64,000 nucleotides of DNA from Streptomyces sp. H39-S7 (lineage in GTDB: Bacteria > Actinomycetota > Actinomycetes > Streptomycetales > Streptomycetaceae): positions 121,496 to 185,495 of the forward strand of contig NZ_JAPVLU010000012.1 of the NCBI RefSeq assembly GCF_027158205.1, in the 5' to 3' direction. Shown here one piece after another: positions 57,214-64,000 of this stretch. The position numbers and the translations under genes were made by a program. Every line of letters begins with the position of its first letter. Position 1 is the first letter of the stretch. The notes beneath the pieces are model-generated. The model saw only the letters and a program-made list of their open reading frames with translations. It was not told where the DNA came from and made no database searches.

Positions 57214-58236
57214 CTACGGCGCCGGCGGGATCTCGCCCGAGCCGCGCACGATCAGCCGGGCGGGCAGCTCGATCCGGCGCGGCTCGTCCGATCCGCCGTC
57301 CAGCCGGCGGAAGAGCAGCTGGGCCGCCGCCCGCCCGAGTCCGACCGCGTCCTGCGCGATCACGGTGATCGCGGGGCGCAGCAGGTCGGCGAGTTCGAAG
57401 TCGTCGAACCCCACCAACGCGACCGGTCGCACCTCGCCGGCCAGTACCCGTACCGCGGTGACGGTGACCCGGTTGTTGCCCGCGAACAGCGCCGTGACGG
57501 GTTCCGGTCCCGTCAGCATCGCGCTCAGCGCGGCGCGGACCCGGTCGGGCGCGGTGGGGCCCATGGAGACCCACTCCTCGTCCACCGGCAGCCCGGCGGC
57601 GGCCATCGCCTCGCGGTAGCCGCGCAGCCGCTCGGTCGCGGTGTGGATCCGCGGCTGGTCGCCGATGAAGCCGATCCTGCGGTGGCCGTGCGCGATCAGG
57701 TGGGCGACGCCCTCGCGGGTGCCGCCCGCGCTGTCGGTCAGCACGACGTCGGCGTCGATGCGGCCGGCCGGGCGGTCCACGAAGACGGTCGCGACCCCGG
57801 CGTCGATCTCCGGTTCGAGGTAGCGGTGGTCGTCGCTGGCGGGCACCACGACCAGCCCGTCCACCCGGCGGGCGCAGAACGCGAGGACCAGTTCCTGCTC
57901 GCGGGCGGCGTTCTCGGCGCTGGAGCCCGTGAACAGCAGGGTCGAGTGCGCGCGGGCGACCTCTTCGACGGCCCGGCTCAGCGGCGAGTAGAAGGGGTCG
58001 GCCAGGTCCTCCAGCACCAGCCCTATGCTGGCGGTCCGGCCGGTGCGCAGCAGCCGGGCGCTGTCGTTGCGCCGGAAACCGAGGGCGTCGATCGCCTCGC
58101 GTACCCGGTGGATGGTGTCCGGGGTGACCCCCGGTTCCTCGTTGACCACCCGGGAGACCGTCTTGAGCCCGACTCCGGCCCGCGCCGCGACGTCCTTCAT
58201 GGTGGGGCGGGGGGTATGCCCCGGAGTGTGGGTCAC
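57214..58236 (-). CDS. LacI-family transcriptional regulator
   Basis: This 340-residue protein starts at GTG 58236. It has an N-terminal LacI HTH with hinge (TMKDVAARAGVGLKTVSRVVNEEPGVTPDTIHRVREAIDALGFRRNDSARLLRTG) and a periplasmic-binding-like sugar domain (LEDLADPFYSPLSRAVEEVA; GVAHLIAHGHRRIGFIGD; VALVGFDDFELADLLRPAITVIAQDAVGLGRAA). It is divergent from a ROK gene and sugar ABC genes. A 12-bp palindrome with a central CG step lies 30 bp upstream of its start. It probably represses the sugar module until the sugar or phosphosugar binds. Confidence 0.92.
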   Translation of the reverse strand: MTHTPGHTPRPTMKDVAARAGVGLKTVSRVVNEEPGVTPDTIHRVREAIDALGFRRNDSARLLRTGRTASIGLVLEDLADPFYSPLSRAVEEVARAHSTLLFTGSSAENAAREQELVLAFCARRVDGLVVVPASDDHRYLEPEIDAGVATVFVDRPAGRIDADVVLTDSAGGTREGVAHLIAHGHRRIGFIGDQPRIHTATERLRGYREAMAAAGLPVDEEWVSMGPTAPDRVRAALSAMLTGPEPVTALFAGNNRVTVTAVRVLAGEVRPVALVGFDDFELADLLRPAITVIAQDAVGLGRAAAQLLFRRLDGGSDEPRRIELPARLIVRGSGEIPPAP

Positions 58237-58265
58237 TGTCGCGATATTCCTTGCCGCAATGAATG

Positions 58266-58277
58266 GACAACGTTGTC
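58266..58277. promoter_or_regulatory. LacI-type operator
   Basis: GACAACGTTGTC is a perfect 12-bp palindrome with the central CG and conserved spacing of LacI/GalR operators. It lies between the LacI start (58236) and the ROK start (58351). Confidence 0.8.
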
Positions 58278-58350
58278 AGCGAAAGAAACACTACTCCTAA
58301 CCCCGTGCGACGTGCGGGTATACGCCCAATGAGAGGGAGAACGGAACCCG

Positions 58351-59334
58351 ATGCACACCGACCGCGCCGCAGGCTCGCTGATCGCCGCACTGGACATCGG
58401 CGGAACGAAGATCGCCGGCGCTCTGGTCGACGCGAGCGGCCGGCTGCTCGTGCGCGCGCTGCGGCCGACCCCCGCCCAGCAGGACGGCGAGGCGGTGATG
58501 CGCGCCGTCGGGGAGGTCCTCGGTGAGCTGCGCCGGGACGGCGAATGGCGGCGGGTGGTGGCCGTCGGCATCGGCAGCGCCGGACCGGTGGACGCCTCCC
58601 GGGGAACCGTCAGCCCGGTCAACGTCCCCGGCTGGCGGGACTTCCCCCTCGTCGAGCGGGTGGCCCGCGCGACGGACGCGCTCCCGGTCGTCCTGACGGG
58701 CGACGGCGTCGCGATGACGGCGGCCGAGCACTGGCTGGGCGCCGCCCGCGGTTACGACAACGCGCTGTGCATGGTCGTCTCCACCGGCGTCGGAGGCGGA
58801 CTCGTGCTCGGCGGCACGCTGCTGCCGGGCCCCACGGGGAACGCCGGCCACATCGGCCACATCAGCGTCGACCTCGACGGCGACCCCTGCCCCTGCGGGT
58901 CGCGCGGGTGTGTGGAACGGCTGGCGAGCGGACCGAACATCGTCCGGCGGGCCCTGGAGAACGGCTGGCTCCCGGCGGACGGCGCCGAGCCGACGGCCGC
59001 CGCGGTGGCGCAGTCCGCGCGCGCCGGCCACCCGGTCGCCCTGGCCTCCTTCGACCGGGCCGCCCAGGCGCTGGCCGCCGGGATCGCCGCCACCGCGACG
59101 CTGGCCGAGGTGCGGGTCGTGGTGATCGGCGGCGGGGTGGCGGGCGCGGGGGACGTGCTCTTCGGCCCGCTGCGCGCGCACCTGGCGCGCTACGCGACAC
59201 TGTCCTTCACCGCCGGGATCGAGGTGGTGCCGGCGCTGCTGGGCACCGACGCGGGCCTGGTCGGCGCCGCTGCCGCCGCCGCCCAGGCCCTGGGGCTGGA
59301 GGAATTCTCGACGGAGTTCGCCCTGGAGAGCTGA
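58351..59334 (+). CDS. ROK family sugar kinase
   Basis: This 327-residue kinase has ATP motif IAALDIGGTKIAGALVDASG, VAVGIGSAGPVDASRGTVSPVN, catalytic LTGDGVAMTAAEHWLGAARGYDNALCMVVSTGVGGGLVLGG (DGxA in place of DNDANAA) and the zinc motif CPCGSRGCVERLASGP. ROK kinases phosphorylate glucose, fructose, N-acetylmannosamine or similar sugars. It probably phosphorylates the sugar imported by the adjacent ABC system and shares the LacI control. Confidence 0.91.
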   Translation: MHTDRAAGSLIAALDIGGTKIAGALVDASGRLLVRALRPTPAQQDGEAVMRAVGEVLGELRRDGEWRRVVAVGIGSAGPVDASRGTVSPVNVPGWRDFPLVERVARATDALPVVLTGDGVAMTAAEHWLGAARGYDNALCMVVSTGVGGGLVLGGTLLPGPTGNAGHIGHISVDLDGDPCPCGSRGCVERLASGPNIVRRALENGWLPADGAEPTAAAVAQSARAGHPVALASFDRAAQALAAGIAATATLAEVRVVVIGGGVAGAGDVLFGPLRAHLARYATLSFTAGIEVVPALLGTDAGLVGAAAAAAQALGLEEFSTEFALES

Positions 59335-59424
59335 CCAGGGCTCCGGCGACCGGTGCACGCCTCGCTCCGCACCGTCCAGAATCGCGCTGAGTGGCGCTCC
59401 AAGGGCGACGGTCGTTTTCGTTAG

Positions 59425-59514
59425 AAGCTGTTGAAGCTTGTTGCGAGCGATCTGGTAACTGTTGTTCGTTATCGCGTCAGAACCCTTGACATGGTCCCCG
59501 CCTGGCGGTGAGAT
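59425..59514 (+). promoter_or_regulatory. Predicted promoter region of the sugar ABC operon
   Basis: TTGACA (59486-59491), 17 nt, TGAGAT (59509-59514) lies 50 bp before the binding-protein ATG. Upstream, AAGCT GTTGA AGCTT (59425-59439) is an inverted repeat in an AT-richer stretch. No copy of the LacI palindrome from 58266 is present here. Confidence 0.5.
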
Positions 59515-59564
59515 CGCACCGCTCGCGTTCGGTTGTGTTCAGTTCCACCCACGAGGAGGGGGAC

Positions 59565-60890
59565 ATGGCGCAGTCATCGTTCAGTAGTCGGCCCACCGTC
59601 AGGGAAGCGGTCGGGCATCGGATCTCCCGCCGAAGTCTGCTGCGAGGTGCGGCGATCAGTGCGGGAGCGGTAACCCTCCCTTCGCTGCTCGCCGCCTGCG
59701 GCGGCGGTCCCGCCGGGGACAGCAAGACGGTCACTCTCGGATCCAACGCGTCGGATGCCGTGCCGAAGGCCGCCTTCCAATCGGCCTTCGACGCCTACCA
59801 GAAGCAGTCGGGCAAGACGGTGAAGGTCAACACCGTTGACCACAACACCTTCCAGGAGAACATCAACCGCTATCTCCAGGGCAGCCCGGACGATGTCTTC
59901 ATGTGGTTCGCCGGCAACCGGATGCAGTTCTTCGCGGAGAAGGGCCTGCTGACCGACATCAGCGATGTGTGGTCGGGGTTCAAGGGCTTCTCCGACGCCC
60001 TCAAGGCCCAGTCCACCGGTCATGACGGCAAGCAGTACTTCGTGCCGTACTACTACTACCCGTGGGCCGTCTTCCACCGGAAGAGCCTCTTCCAGCAGCA
60101 CGGCTACGCGGCGCCGAAGACGTTCGACCAGTACACCGCGCTCGCCAAGCAGATGCAGAAGGACGGGCTGACCCCGATCGCCTTCGGCGACAAGGACGGC
60201 TGGCCCGCCATGGGCACGTTCGACTACATCAACATGCGGGCCAACGGCTACGACTTCCACGCCTCGCTGATGGCGGGCAAGGAGGCCTGGACCGACCCCA
60301 AGGTCAAGCACGTCTTCGACCTGTGGCGCAGCCTGATGCCCTACCACCAGAAGGGCGCCAACGGCCGGACCTGGCAGGAGGCGGGGCAGAGCCTGCAGCA
60401 GCGCAGGACCGGCATGGCGGTCTTCGGGCTGCCGCACCCCGGTACCCAGTTCCCCGAGGCCGAACACGCGGACCTGGACTTCTTCCCCTTCCCGGAGATC
60501 GACCCGGCGAACGGCCAGGACTCCGTCGAAGCACCCATCGACGGTTTCCTGATGTCGAAGAAGGCCAAGAACAAGGACGCGGCGCGGGACTTCCTCAAGT
60601 ACCTGGCCACCCCGGCGGCCGAGGACTCCTACCTCGCCGGCGACCCGAACAACGTCGGTGTGAACTCCGGTGCCTCCACCGCCAAGTACACCGAACTGCA
60701 GAAGAAGTCGGCGGAACTGGTCGCGGGGGCCAAGCACATCTCCCAGTTCCTGGACCGCGACACCCGTCCTGACTTCGCCTCGACCGTTATGATCCCGGCG
60801 CTGCAGACGTTCATCAACAAGCCGGACGATGTCGACGGGCTGGTCAACAGCATCGAGAGGCAGAAGAAGTCCATCTTCGCCGCGGACTAG
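59565..60890 (+). CDS. Sugar ABC transporter substrate-binding lipoprotein (Tat-type signal)
   Basis: This 441-residue family 1 extracellular binding protein has a twin-arginine motif (SRRSLLRGAA) followed by LPSLLAAC lipobox (Cys at about 46), so it is exported folded and lipid-anchored. Core features are VNTVDHNTFQENINRYLQGSPDDVFMWFAGNRMQFFAEKGLLTDI, PYYYYPWAVFHRKSLFQ and a C-terminal FLKYLATPAAEDSY. GAGGAGG precedes the ATG. It captures an oligo- or monosaccharide for the two downstream permeases. Confidence 0.92.
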   Translation: MAQSSFSSRPTVREAVGHRISRRSLLRGAAISAGAVTLPSLLAACGGGPAGDSKTVTLGSNASDAVPKAAFQSAFDAYQKQSGKTVKVNTVDHNTFQENINRYLQGSPDDVFMWFAGNRMQFFAEKGLLTDISDVWSGFKGFSDALKAQSTGHDGKQYFVPYYYYPWAVFHRKSLFQQHGYAAPKTFDQYTALAKQMQKDGLTPIAFGDKDGWPAMGTFDYINMRANGYDFHASLMAGKEAWTDPKVKHVFDLWRSLMPYHQKGANGRTWQEAGQSLQQRRTGMAVFGLPHPGTQFPEAEHADLDFFPFPEIDPANGQDSVEAPIDGFLMSKKAKNKDAARDFLKYLATPAAEDSYLAGDPNNVGVNSGASTAKYTELQKKSAELVAGAKHISQFLDRDTRPDFASTVMIPALQTFINKPDDVDGLVNSIERQKKSIFAAD

Positions 60891-60901
60891 GAGTACAGGC
60901 T

Positions 60902-61816
60902 GTGCCGCAGATCATCACGCGGCGCGCCGGACGGCGGGGCCCGCGGAGGTTCACCCCTCGCGACCTCGCCGTCCTCGGTGTGCTGCTCGGTATCCCCGTC
61001 CTGCTGGAGATCGGCCTCATCTGGGGCCCCACCGTCGCCTCCATCGGGCTGTCGTTCACCAGCTGGGACGGTGTCGGCAGCATCCACTGGGTCGGCACCC
61101 GCAACTACCACGACCTGTTCACGAACTATCCGCCGTTCTGGCGGGCGGCCCGCAACAACCTGCTCTGGCTGGGCTTCCTGGGGCTGGTCGCCACCCCCTT
61201 CGGGCTGCTGCTCGCGGTGATGCTGGACAAGAACATCCGCTTCAGCCGCTTCTACCAGAGCACCCTGTACATGCCGGTCGTGCTCTCGCTGGCGGTGGTC
61301 GGCTTCATCGCGCAACTGGTCTTCTCCCGCGACCAGGGCGCCCTCAACGCCGTCCTGGCGAACACCGACAACCCGACCGACTGGCTGGGCGACCCCTCCC
61401 TGAACATCTGGGCGATCCTGCTGGCCGCCGCCTGGCGGCACACCGGCTATGTGATGATCCTCTTCCTGGCCGGGCTGAAGTCCGTGGATCCCGCCCTCAA
61501 GGAGGCCGCGGCGATCGACGGGGCCAGTGAGGTGCAGGCGTTCTTCCGGGTCGTGCTGCCCACCCTCCGGCCGGTGAACGTCATCGTCGCGGTGATCACC
61601 GTCATCGAGGCGCTGCGGGCGTTCGACATCGTCTACGCCGTCAACCACGGGCGCAACGGGCTTGAACTGCTCAGTGTGCTGGTCACGGACAACATCATCG
61701 GCGAGGCCAGCAGGATCGGCTTCGGCTCGGCGATCGCGGTGGTGCTGCTCACCATCTCGCTGGGGTTCATCGTGACGTACCTGGTCCAGGAGATGCGCGA
61801 GGAGAAGAAGTCATGA
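60902..61816 (+). CDS. Sugar ABC transporter permease (MalF-like)
   Basis: This 304-residue MalFG-type permease starts at GTG 60902 and has six helices. The EAA loop is DPALKEAAAIDGASEVQAFFRVVLPTLRPVNVIV. It lies 11 bp after the binding-protein gene and overlaps the next permease by 4 bp (ATGA). No ATPase gene follows. In streptomycetes such importers use the shared ATPase MsiK. Confidence 0.92.
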   Translation: MPQIITRRAGRRGPRRFTPRDLAVLGVLLGIPVLLEIGLIWGPTVASIGLSFTSWDGVGSIHWVGTRNYHDLFTNYPPFWRAARNNLLWLGFLGLVATPFGLLLAVMLDKNIRFSRFYQSTLYMPVVLSLAVVGFIAQLVFSRDQGALNAVLANTDNPTDWLGDPSLNIWAILLAAAWRHTGYVMILFLAGLKSVDPALKEAAAIDGASEVQAFFRVVLPTLRPVNVIVAVITVIEALRAFDIVYAVNHGRNGLELLSVLVTDNIIGEASRIGFGSAIAVVLLTISLGFIVTYLVQEMREEKKS

Positions 61817-62739
61817 CGTCCGCCGTTGCCGCCCGGCCCACCCAGCACGCGGAGGCCGCCACCGGCGATTCGCGGGGCCGGCGCCGGGTCCGCCCCGCGC
61901 GCCTGGGGCTCCACGCGTTCCTGATGGTCGTGTCCCTGGCCTTCCTCGCCCCGCTGCTGCTCGCCGTCTACGCCTCGCTGCGGCCCTACCAGGAGACCGC
62001 GCAGTACGGCTACTTCTCGCTGCCCCGCCATCTGTCGTTCGACTACTACAAGCAGGCTTTCACCGAAGGGGAGATGAGCAAGTACTTCGTCAACTCCCTG
62101 ATCATCGCGGTGCCCGCGCTGCTGCTGACGCTGTTCTTCGCGTCGTTCGTCGCCTTCTCGGTGTCACGGATCCAGCTCAGGGGCCGGGTCCTCCTGCTGG
62201 TGATGTTCACCGCGGGCAACCTGCTTCCCCAGCAGGTGATCGTGACCCCGCTGTACGCCCTCTTCAACCGGATTCCGCTGCCGTACTGGATGTCCGACTC
62301 GATGACGATGTACGACTCCTACTGGGCCGTCGTCGCCGTTCAGGTGGCCTTCCAGACCGGCTTCTGCGTATTCGTTCTCGCCAATTTCATGCGCACCCTG
62401 CCGATGGAGATCATCGAGGCGGCGATCGTCGACGGCGCGGGCGTGTGGACGCAGTACTGGCGCATCACGCTGCCGCTGTGCCGGCCGGCCATCGCCGCGC
62501 TCGCCACCCTGCAGTTCACCTGGATGTACAACGACTTCCTGTGGGCGCTGGTCTTCATGTCCTCCGGCGACAAGCTGCCGATCACTTCCGCGCTCAACAA
62601 CCTGCGCGGACAGTTCTTCACCGACTACAACCTGCTGGCGGCCGGGTCGGTCCTGGTCGCGCTGCCCACGATCCTGGTCTTCATGATCCTGCAGCGGCAG
62701 TTCATCGCGGGCCTCACCCTCGGCGCGAGCAAGGGATGA
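61813..62739 (+). CDS. Sugar ABC transporter permease (MalG-like)
   Basis: This 308-residue inner-membrane permease has six helices and the EAA loop PMEIIEAAIVDGAGVWTQYWRITLPLCRPAIAALATLQFTWMYNDFLWALV. It pairs with the upstream permease as a heterodimeric channel. ATG 61813 overlaps the previous stop. After its end lies a 136-bp gap without a clear terminator before the kinase/Nudix gene. Confidence 0.92.
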   Translation: MTSAVAARPTQHAEAATGDSRGRRRVRPARLGLHAFLMVVSLAFLAPLLLAVYASLRPYQETAQYGYFSLPRHLSFDYYKQAFTEGEMSKYFVNSLIIAVPALLLTLFFASFVAFSVSRIQLRGRVLLLVMFTAGNLLPQQVIVTPLYALFNRIPLPYWMSDSMTMYDSYWAVVAVQVAFQTGFCVFVLANFMRTLPMEIIEAAIVDGAGVWTQYWRITLPLCRPAIAALATLQFTWMYNDFLWALVFMSSGDKLPITSALNNLRGQFFTDYNLLAAGSVLVALPTILVFMILQRQFIAGLTLGASKG

Positions 62740-62875
62740 CGCACGGGGGGAACAAGAGTTAGGAGGCGCTGAAAGGGCCCCGACGGGGGTCGGTGCGAGC
62801 CGATGGCCGGTACTGCGCGTTTGCCGATAGCGATGATCCGGGCAATTCGTAGGGGGCTACGGAGAAGGGGGCACC

Positions 62876-63937
62876 GTGATCGTCTGGGTGAACGGGGCGT
62901 CCGGCGCGGGCAAGACCTGCGCCGCACGCGAACTGCTGGACCTACTGCCGGGCAGCACTCTCTACGATCCGGAGGTCGTCGGTACGGGACTCGGCCAACT
63001 GCTGTCCGAGAAACGACTCCAGGAGGTGACCGACTTCCAGGACCTGCCGATCTGGCGACGGCTGGTGGTGGACACCGCCGCCGCGCTGCTCCAGGAGGTC
63101 GGGGGAGTACTGGTCGTCCCGTCGACGCTGCTGCGGCAGGAGTACCGGGACGAGATGTTCGGCGGCCTGGCCTCGCGCGGAATCGTGGTGCGGCATGTGC
63201 TGCTCGACCCAGGGGAAACGATCCTGCGGGAGCGTCTGGCCCGTCGGGAGGAGCAGTCGGCGGGGGACCCCGCCGAGGGAGTGGACGCCGGGCCGCCGAT
63301 CGGCGCCGGCGCGCGCCGCTGGGCCGGCAGCCGCCTTCCGGCGTACCTGGCCGCGCTGCCCTGGCTCGGCGCCGACGCGTACGTCATCAGGACGGCGAGG
63401 CTGACGCCCCGGCAGACCGCGGAACGGATCGCCGAGGCGCTGCGCCGGGGCGTGGGGCGCTGCGACATCGTGCAGACCCCGGAACCCACGGCGGAGACCG
63501 TCGCCTCCGGCGTGCTGCTCTTCGACGAGCACGACCGCGTCCTGCTCGTCGATCCGACCTACAAACCGGGCTGGGAGTTCCCCGGCGGTGTCGTCGAGCG
63601 CGGCGAGGCACCCGCGCAGGCGGGACTGCGGGAGGTCGCCGAGGAACTGGGCATCGAACTCGCCGTGGTGCCGAGGCTGCTGGTCGTCGACTGGGAACCG
63701 CCCGCCCCGCCGGGCTTCGGCGGGATGCGGCTGCTCTTCGACGGCGGACGCATAACCGCCGCCGACGCGGCCCGGCTGCTGCTCCCCGGCGCCGAGCTGC
63801 GCGGCTGGCGGTTCGTCACCGAGGACGAGGCCGCGGGACTGCTGCCGCCGGTACGCCTGGACCGGCTGCGCTGGGCGCTGCGCGCCCGGGAACGCGGCGT
63901 CCCGATGAACCTCGAAGCGGGCTGTCCCGTCGAGTGA
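62876..63937 (+). CDS. Fused P-loop kinase-like and Nudix hydrolase protein
   Basis: This 353-residue protein starts at GTG 62876. The N-terminal part (about 1-195) has a Walker A GASGAGKT (7-14) and resembles small-molecule/nucleotide kinases of the AAA_33/chloramphenicol-phosphotransferase-like group. The C-terminal part (about 205-340) is a Nudix domain with a complete box at 238-260: G238, E244, R252-E253, E256-E257, G259. The first domain could phosphorylate and the second hydrolyse nucleotide-type phosphates. It is downstream of the sugar ABC genes. The substrate is unknown. A stem with one bulge follows (63951-63984). Confidence 0.87.
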   Translation: MIVWVNGASGAGKTCAARELLDLLPGSTLYDPEVVGTGLGQLLSEKRLQEVTDFQDLPIWRRLVVDTAAALLQEVGGVLVVPSTLLRQEYRDEMFGGLASRGIVVRHVLLDPGETILRERLARREEQSAGDPAEGVDAGPPIGAGARRWAGSRLPAYLAALPWLGADAYVIRTARLTPRQTAERIAEALRRGVGRCDIVQTPEPTAETVASGVLLFDEHDRVLLVDPTYKPGWEFPGGVVERGEAPAQAGLREVAEELGIELAVVPRLLVVDWEPPAPPGFGGMRLLFDGGRITAADAARLLLPGAELRGWRFVTEDEAAGLLPPVRLDRLRWALRARERGVPMNLEAGCPVE

Positions 63938-63950
63938 ACCGGTCCGGTGG

Positions 63951-63984
63951 GGTCCTTGCCCCGGCGACCCCCCGGGGAAGGACC
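63951..63984 (+). terminator. Hairpin terminator after the kinase/Nudix gene
   Basis: GGTCCTT-G-CCCCGG (63951-63964) pairs with CCGGGGAAGGACC (63972-63984), with one bulged G and a 7-nt loop, followed by a C-rich run. It lies 14 bp after the stop codon. Confidence 0.7.
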
Positions 63985-64000
63985 CCCCCCGCGAATAAGG

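Noticed and set aside
1..64000. Search by eye for tRNA genes, CRISPR arrays, insertion sequences, prophage or integrase genes
   Set aside because: No cloverleaf with a GGTTCGAATCC-type arm, no regularly spaced repeats, no transposase or integrase motifs, and no terminal inverted repeats were seen.

Overview
The window is a stretch of GC-rich actinobacterial chromosome, almost certainly from Streptomyces or a close relative. The signs are very high GC with strong third-position bias, many GTG/TTG starts, stop/start overlaps of the ATGA or GTGA type, dense single-copy genes on both strands, and families typical of streptomycetes (DUF6421, DUF6986, DUF5134, FUSC, paired GlxA/DJ-1 proteins, sugar ABC importers without their own ATPase). 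I see no rRNA, tRNA, CRISPR array, insertion sequence, prophage or replication origin. It looks like ordinary chromosome carrying many regulated metabolic and transport modules.

Layout. 0-4 kb: tail of a starch-binding glycosidase, mscL, a MarR regulator divergent from an ABC exporter around a perfect 13-bp inverted repeat, and a DoxX-like protein. 3.9-8.2 kb: lutABC lactate utilisation and a flavin monooxygenase. 8.2-13.5 kb: a degenerate GH3-like gene, then a sulfonate module (ssuC-ssuB-ssuA-ssuD, minus strand) headed by a 27-codon leader peptide ending in Cys. 13.5-22 kb: YjbQ, an FprA-type ferredoxin reductase with a possible iron box, a GlxA regulator plus DJ-1 protein, Lrp/AsnC divergent from a FUSC transporter, a bacterial nitric oxide synthase and a 6-phosphogluconolactonase-like propeller. 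22-31 kb: degenerate CbiX, BadF/NAGK-type kinase, DUF2510-LURP protein, Ung, BNR propeller, SDR, an Old Yellow Enzyme divergent from ArsR with two matching palindromes, a second FprA and a TetR.

31-42 kb: a four-gene translationally coupled lipid-modification operon (flavoprotein, DUF1365, CFA-type methyltransferase, DUF1295), an M56 peptidase, a secreted propeller hydrolase, DUF5134, and an EamA exporter and MocR regulator whose divergent ATG codons overlap. 42-53 kb: a polar amino acid ABC importer, GDPD with an unannotated 41-residue small protein, the DUF6421-SDR-threonine aldolase operon, a STAS protein, transglutaminase-like and B3/B4 proteins, PlsC, and DUF4395 divergent from thioredoxin. 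53-64 kb: a flavin reductase preceded by a second Cys-ended leader peptide, etfBA, DUF6986 aldolase, a LacI-ROK-sugar ABC module and a P-loop kinase/Nudix fusion.

The most interesting pattern is that the ssu operon and the flavin reductase gene 40 kb away carry related short leader ORFs with the same promoter-to-ATG geometry. SsuD needs reduced FMN from a reductase, and no reductase gene lies in the ssu operon. This suggests the two loci form one sulfur-responsive, attenuation-controlled regulon. Several divergent regulator-target pairs also carry unusually clear operators: MarR, ArsR, AsnC, LacI and, at its own start, TetR.
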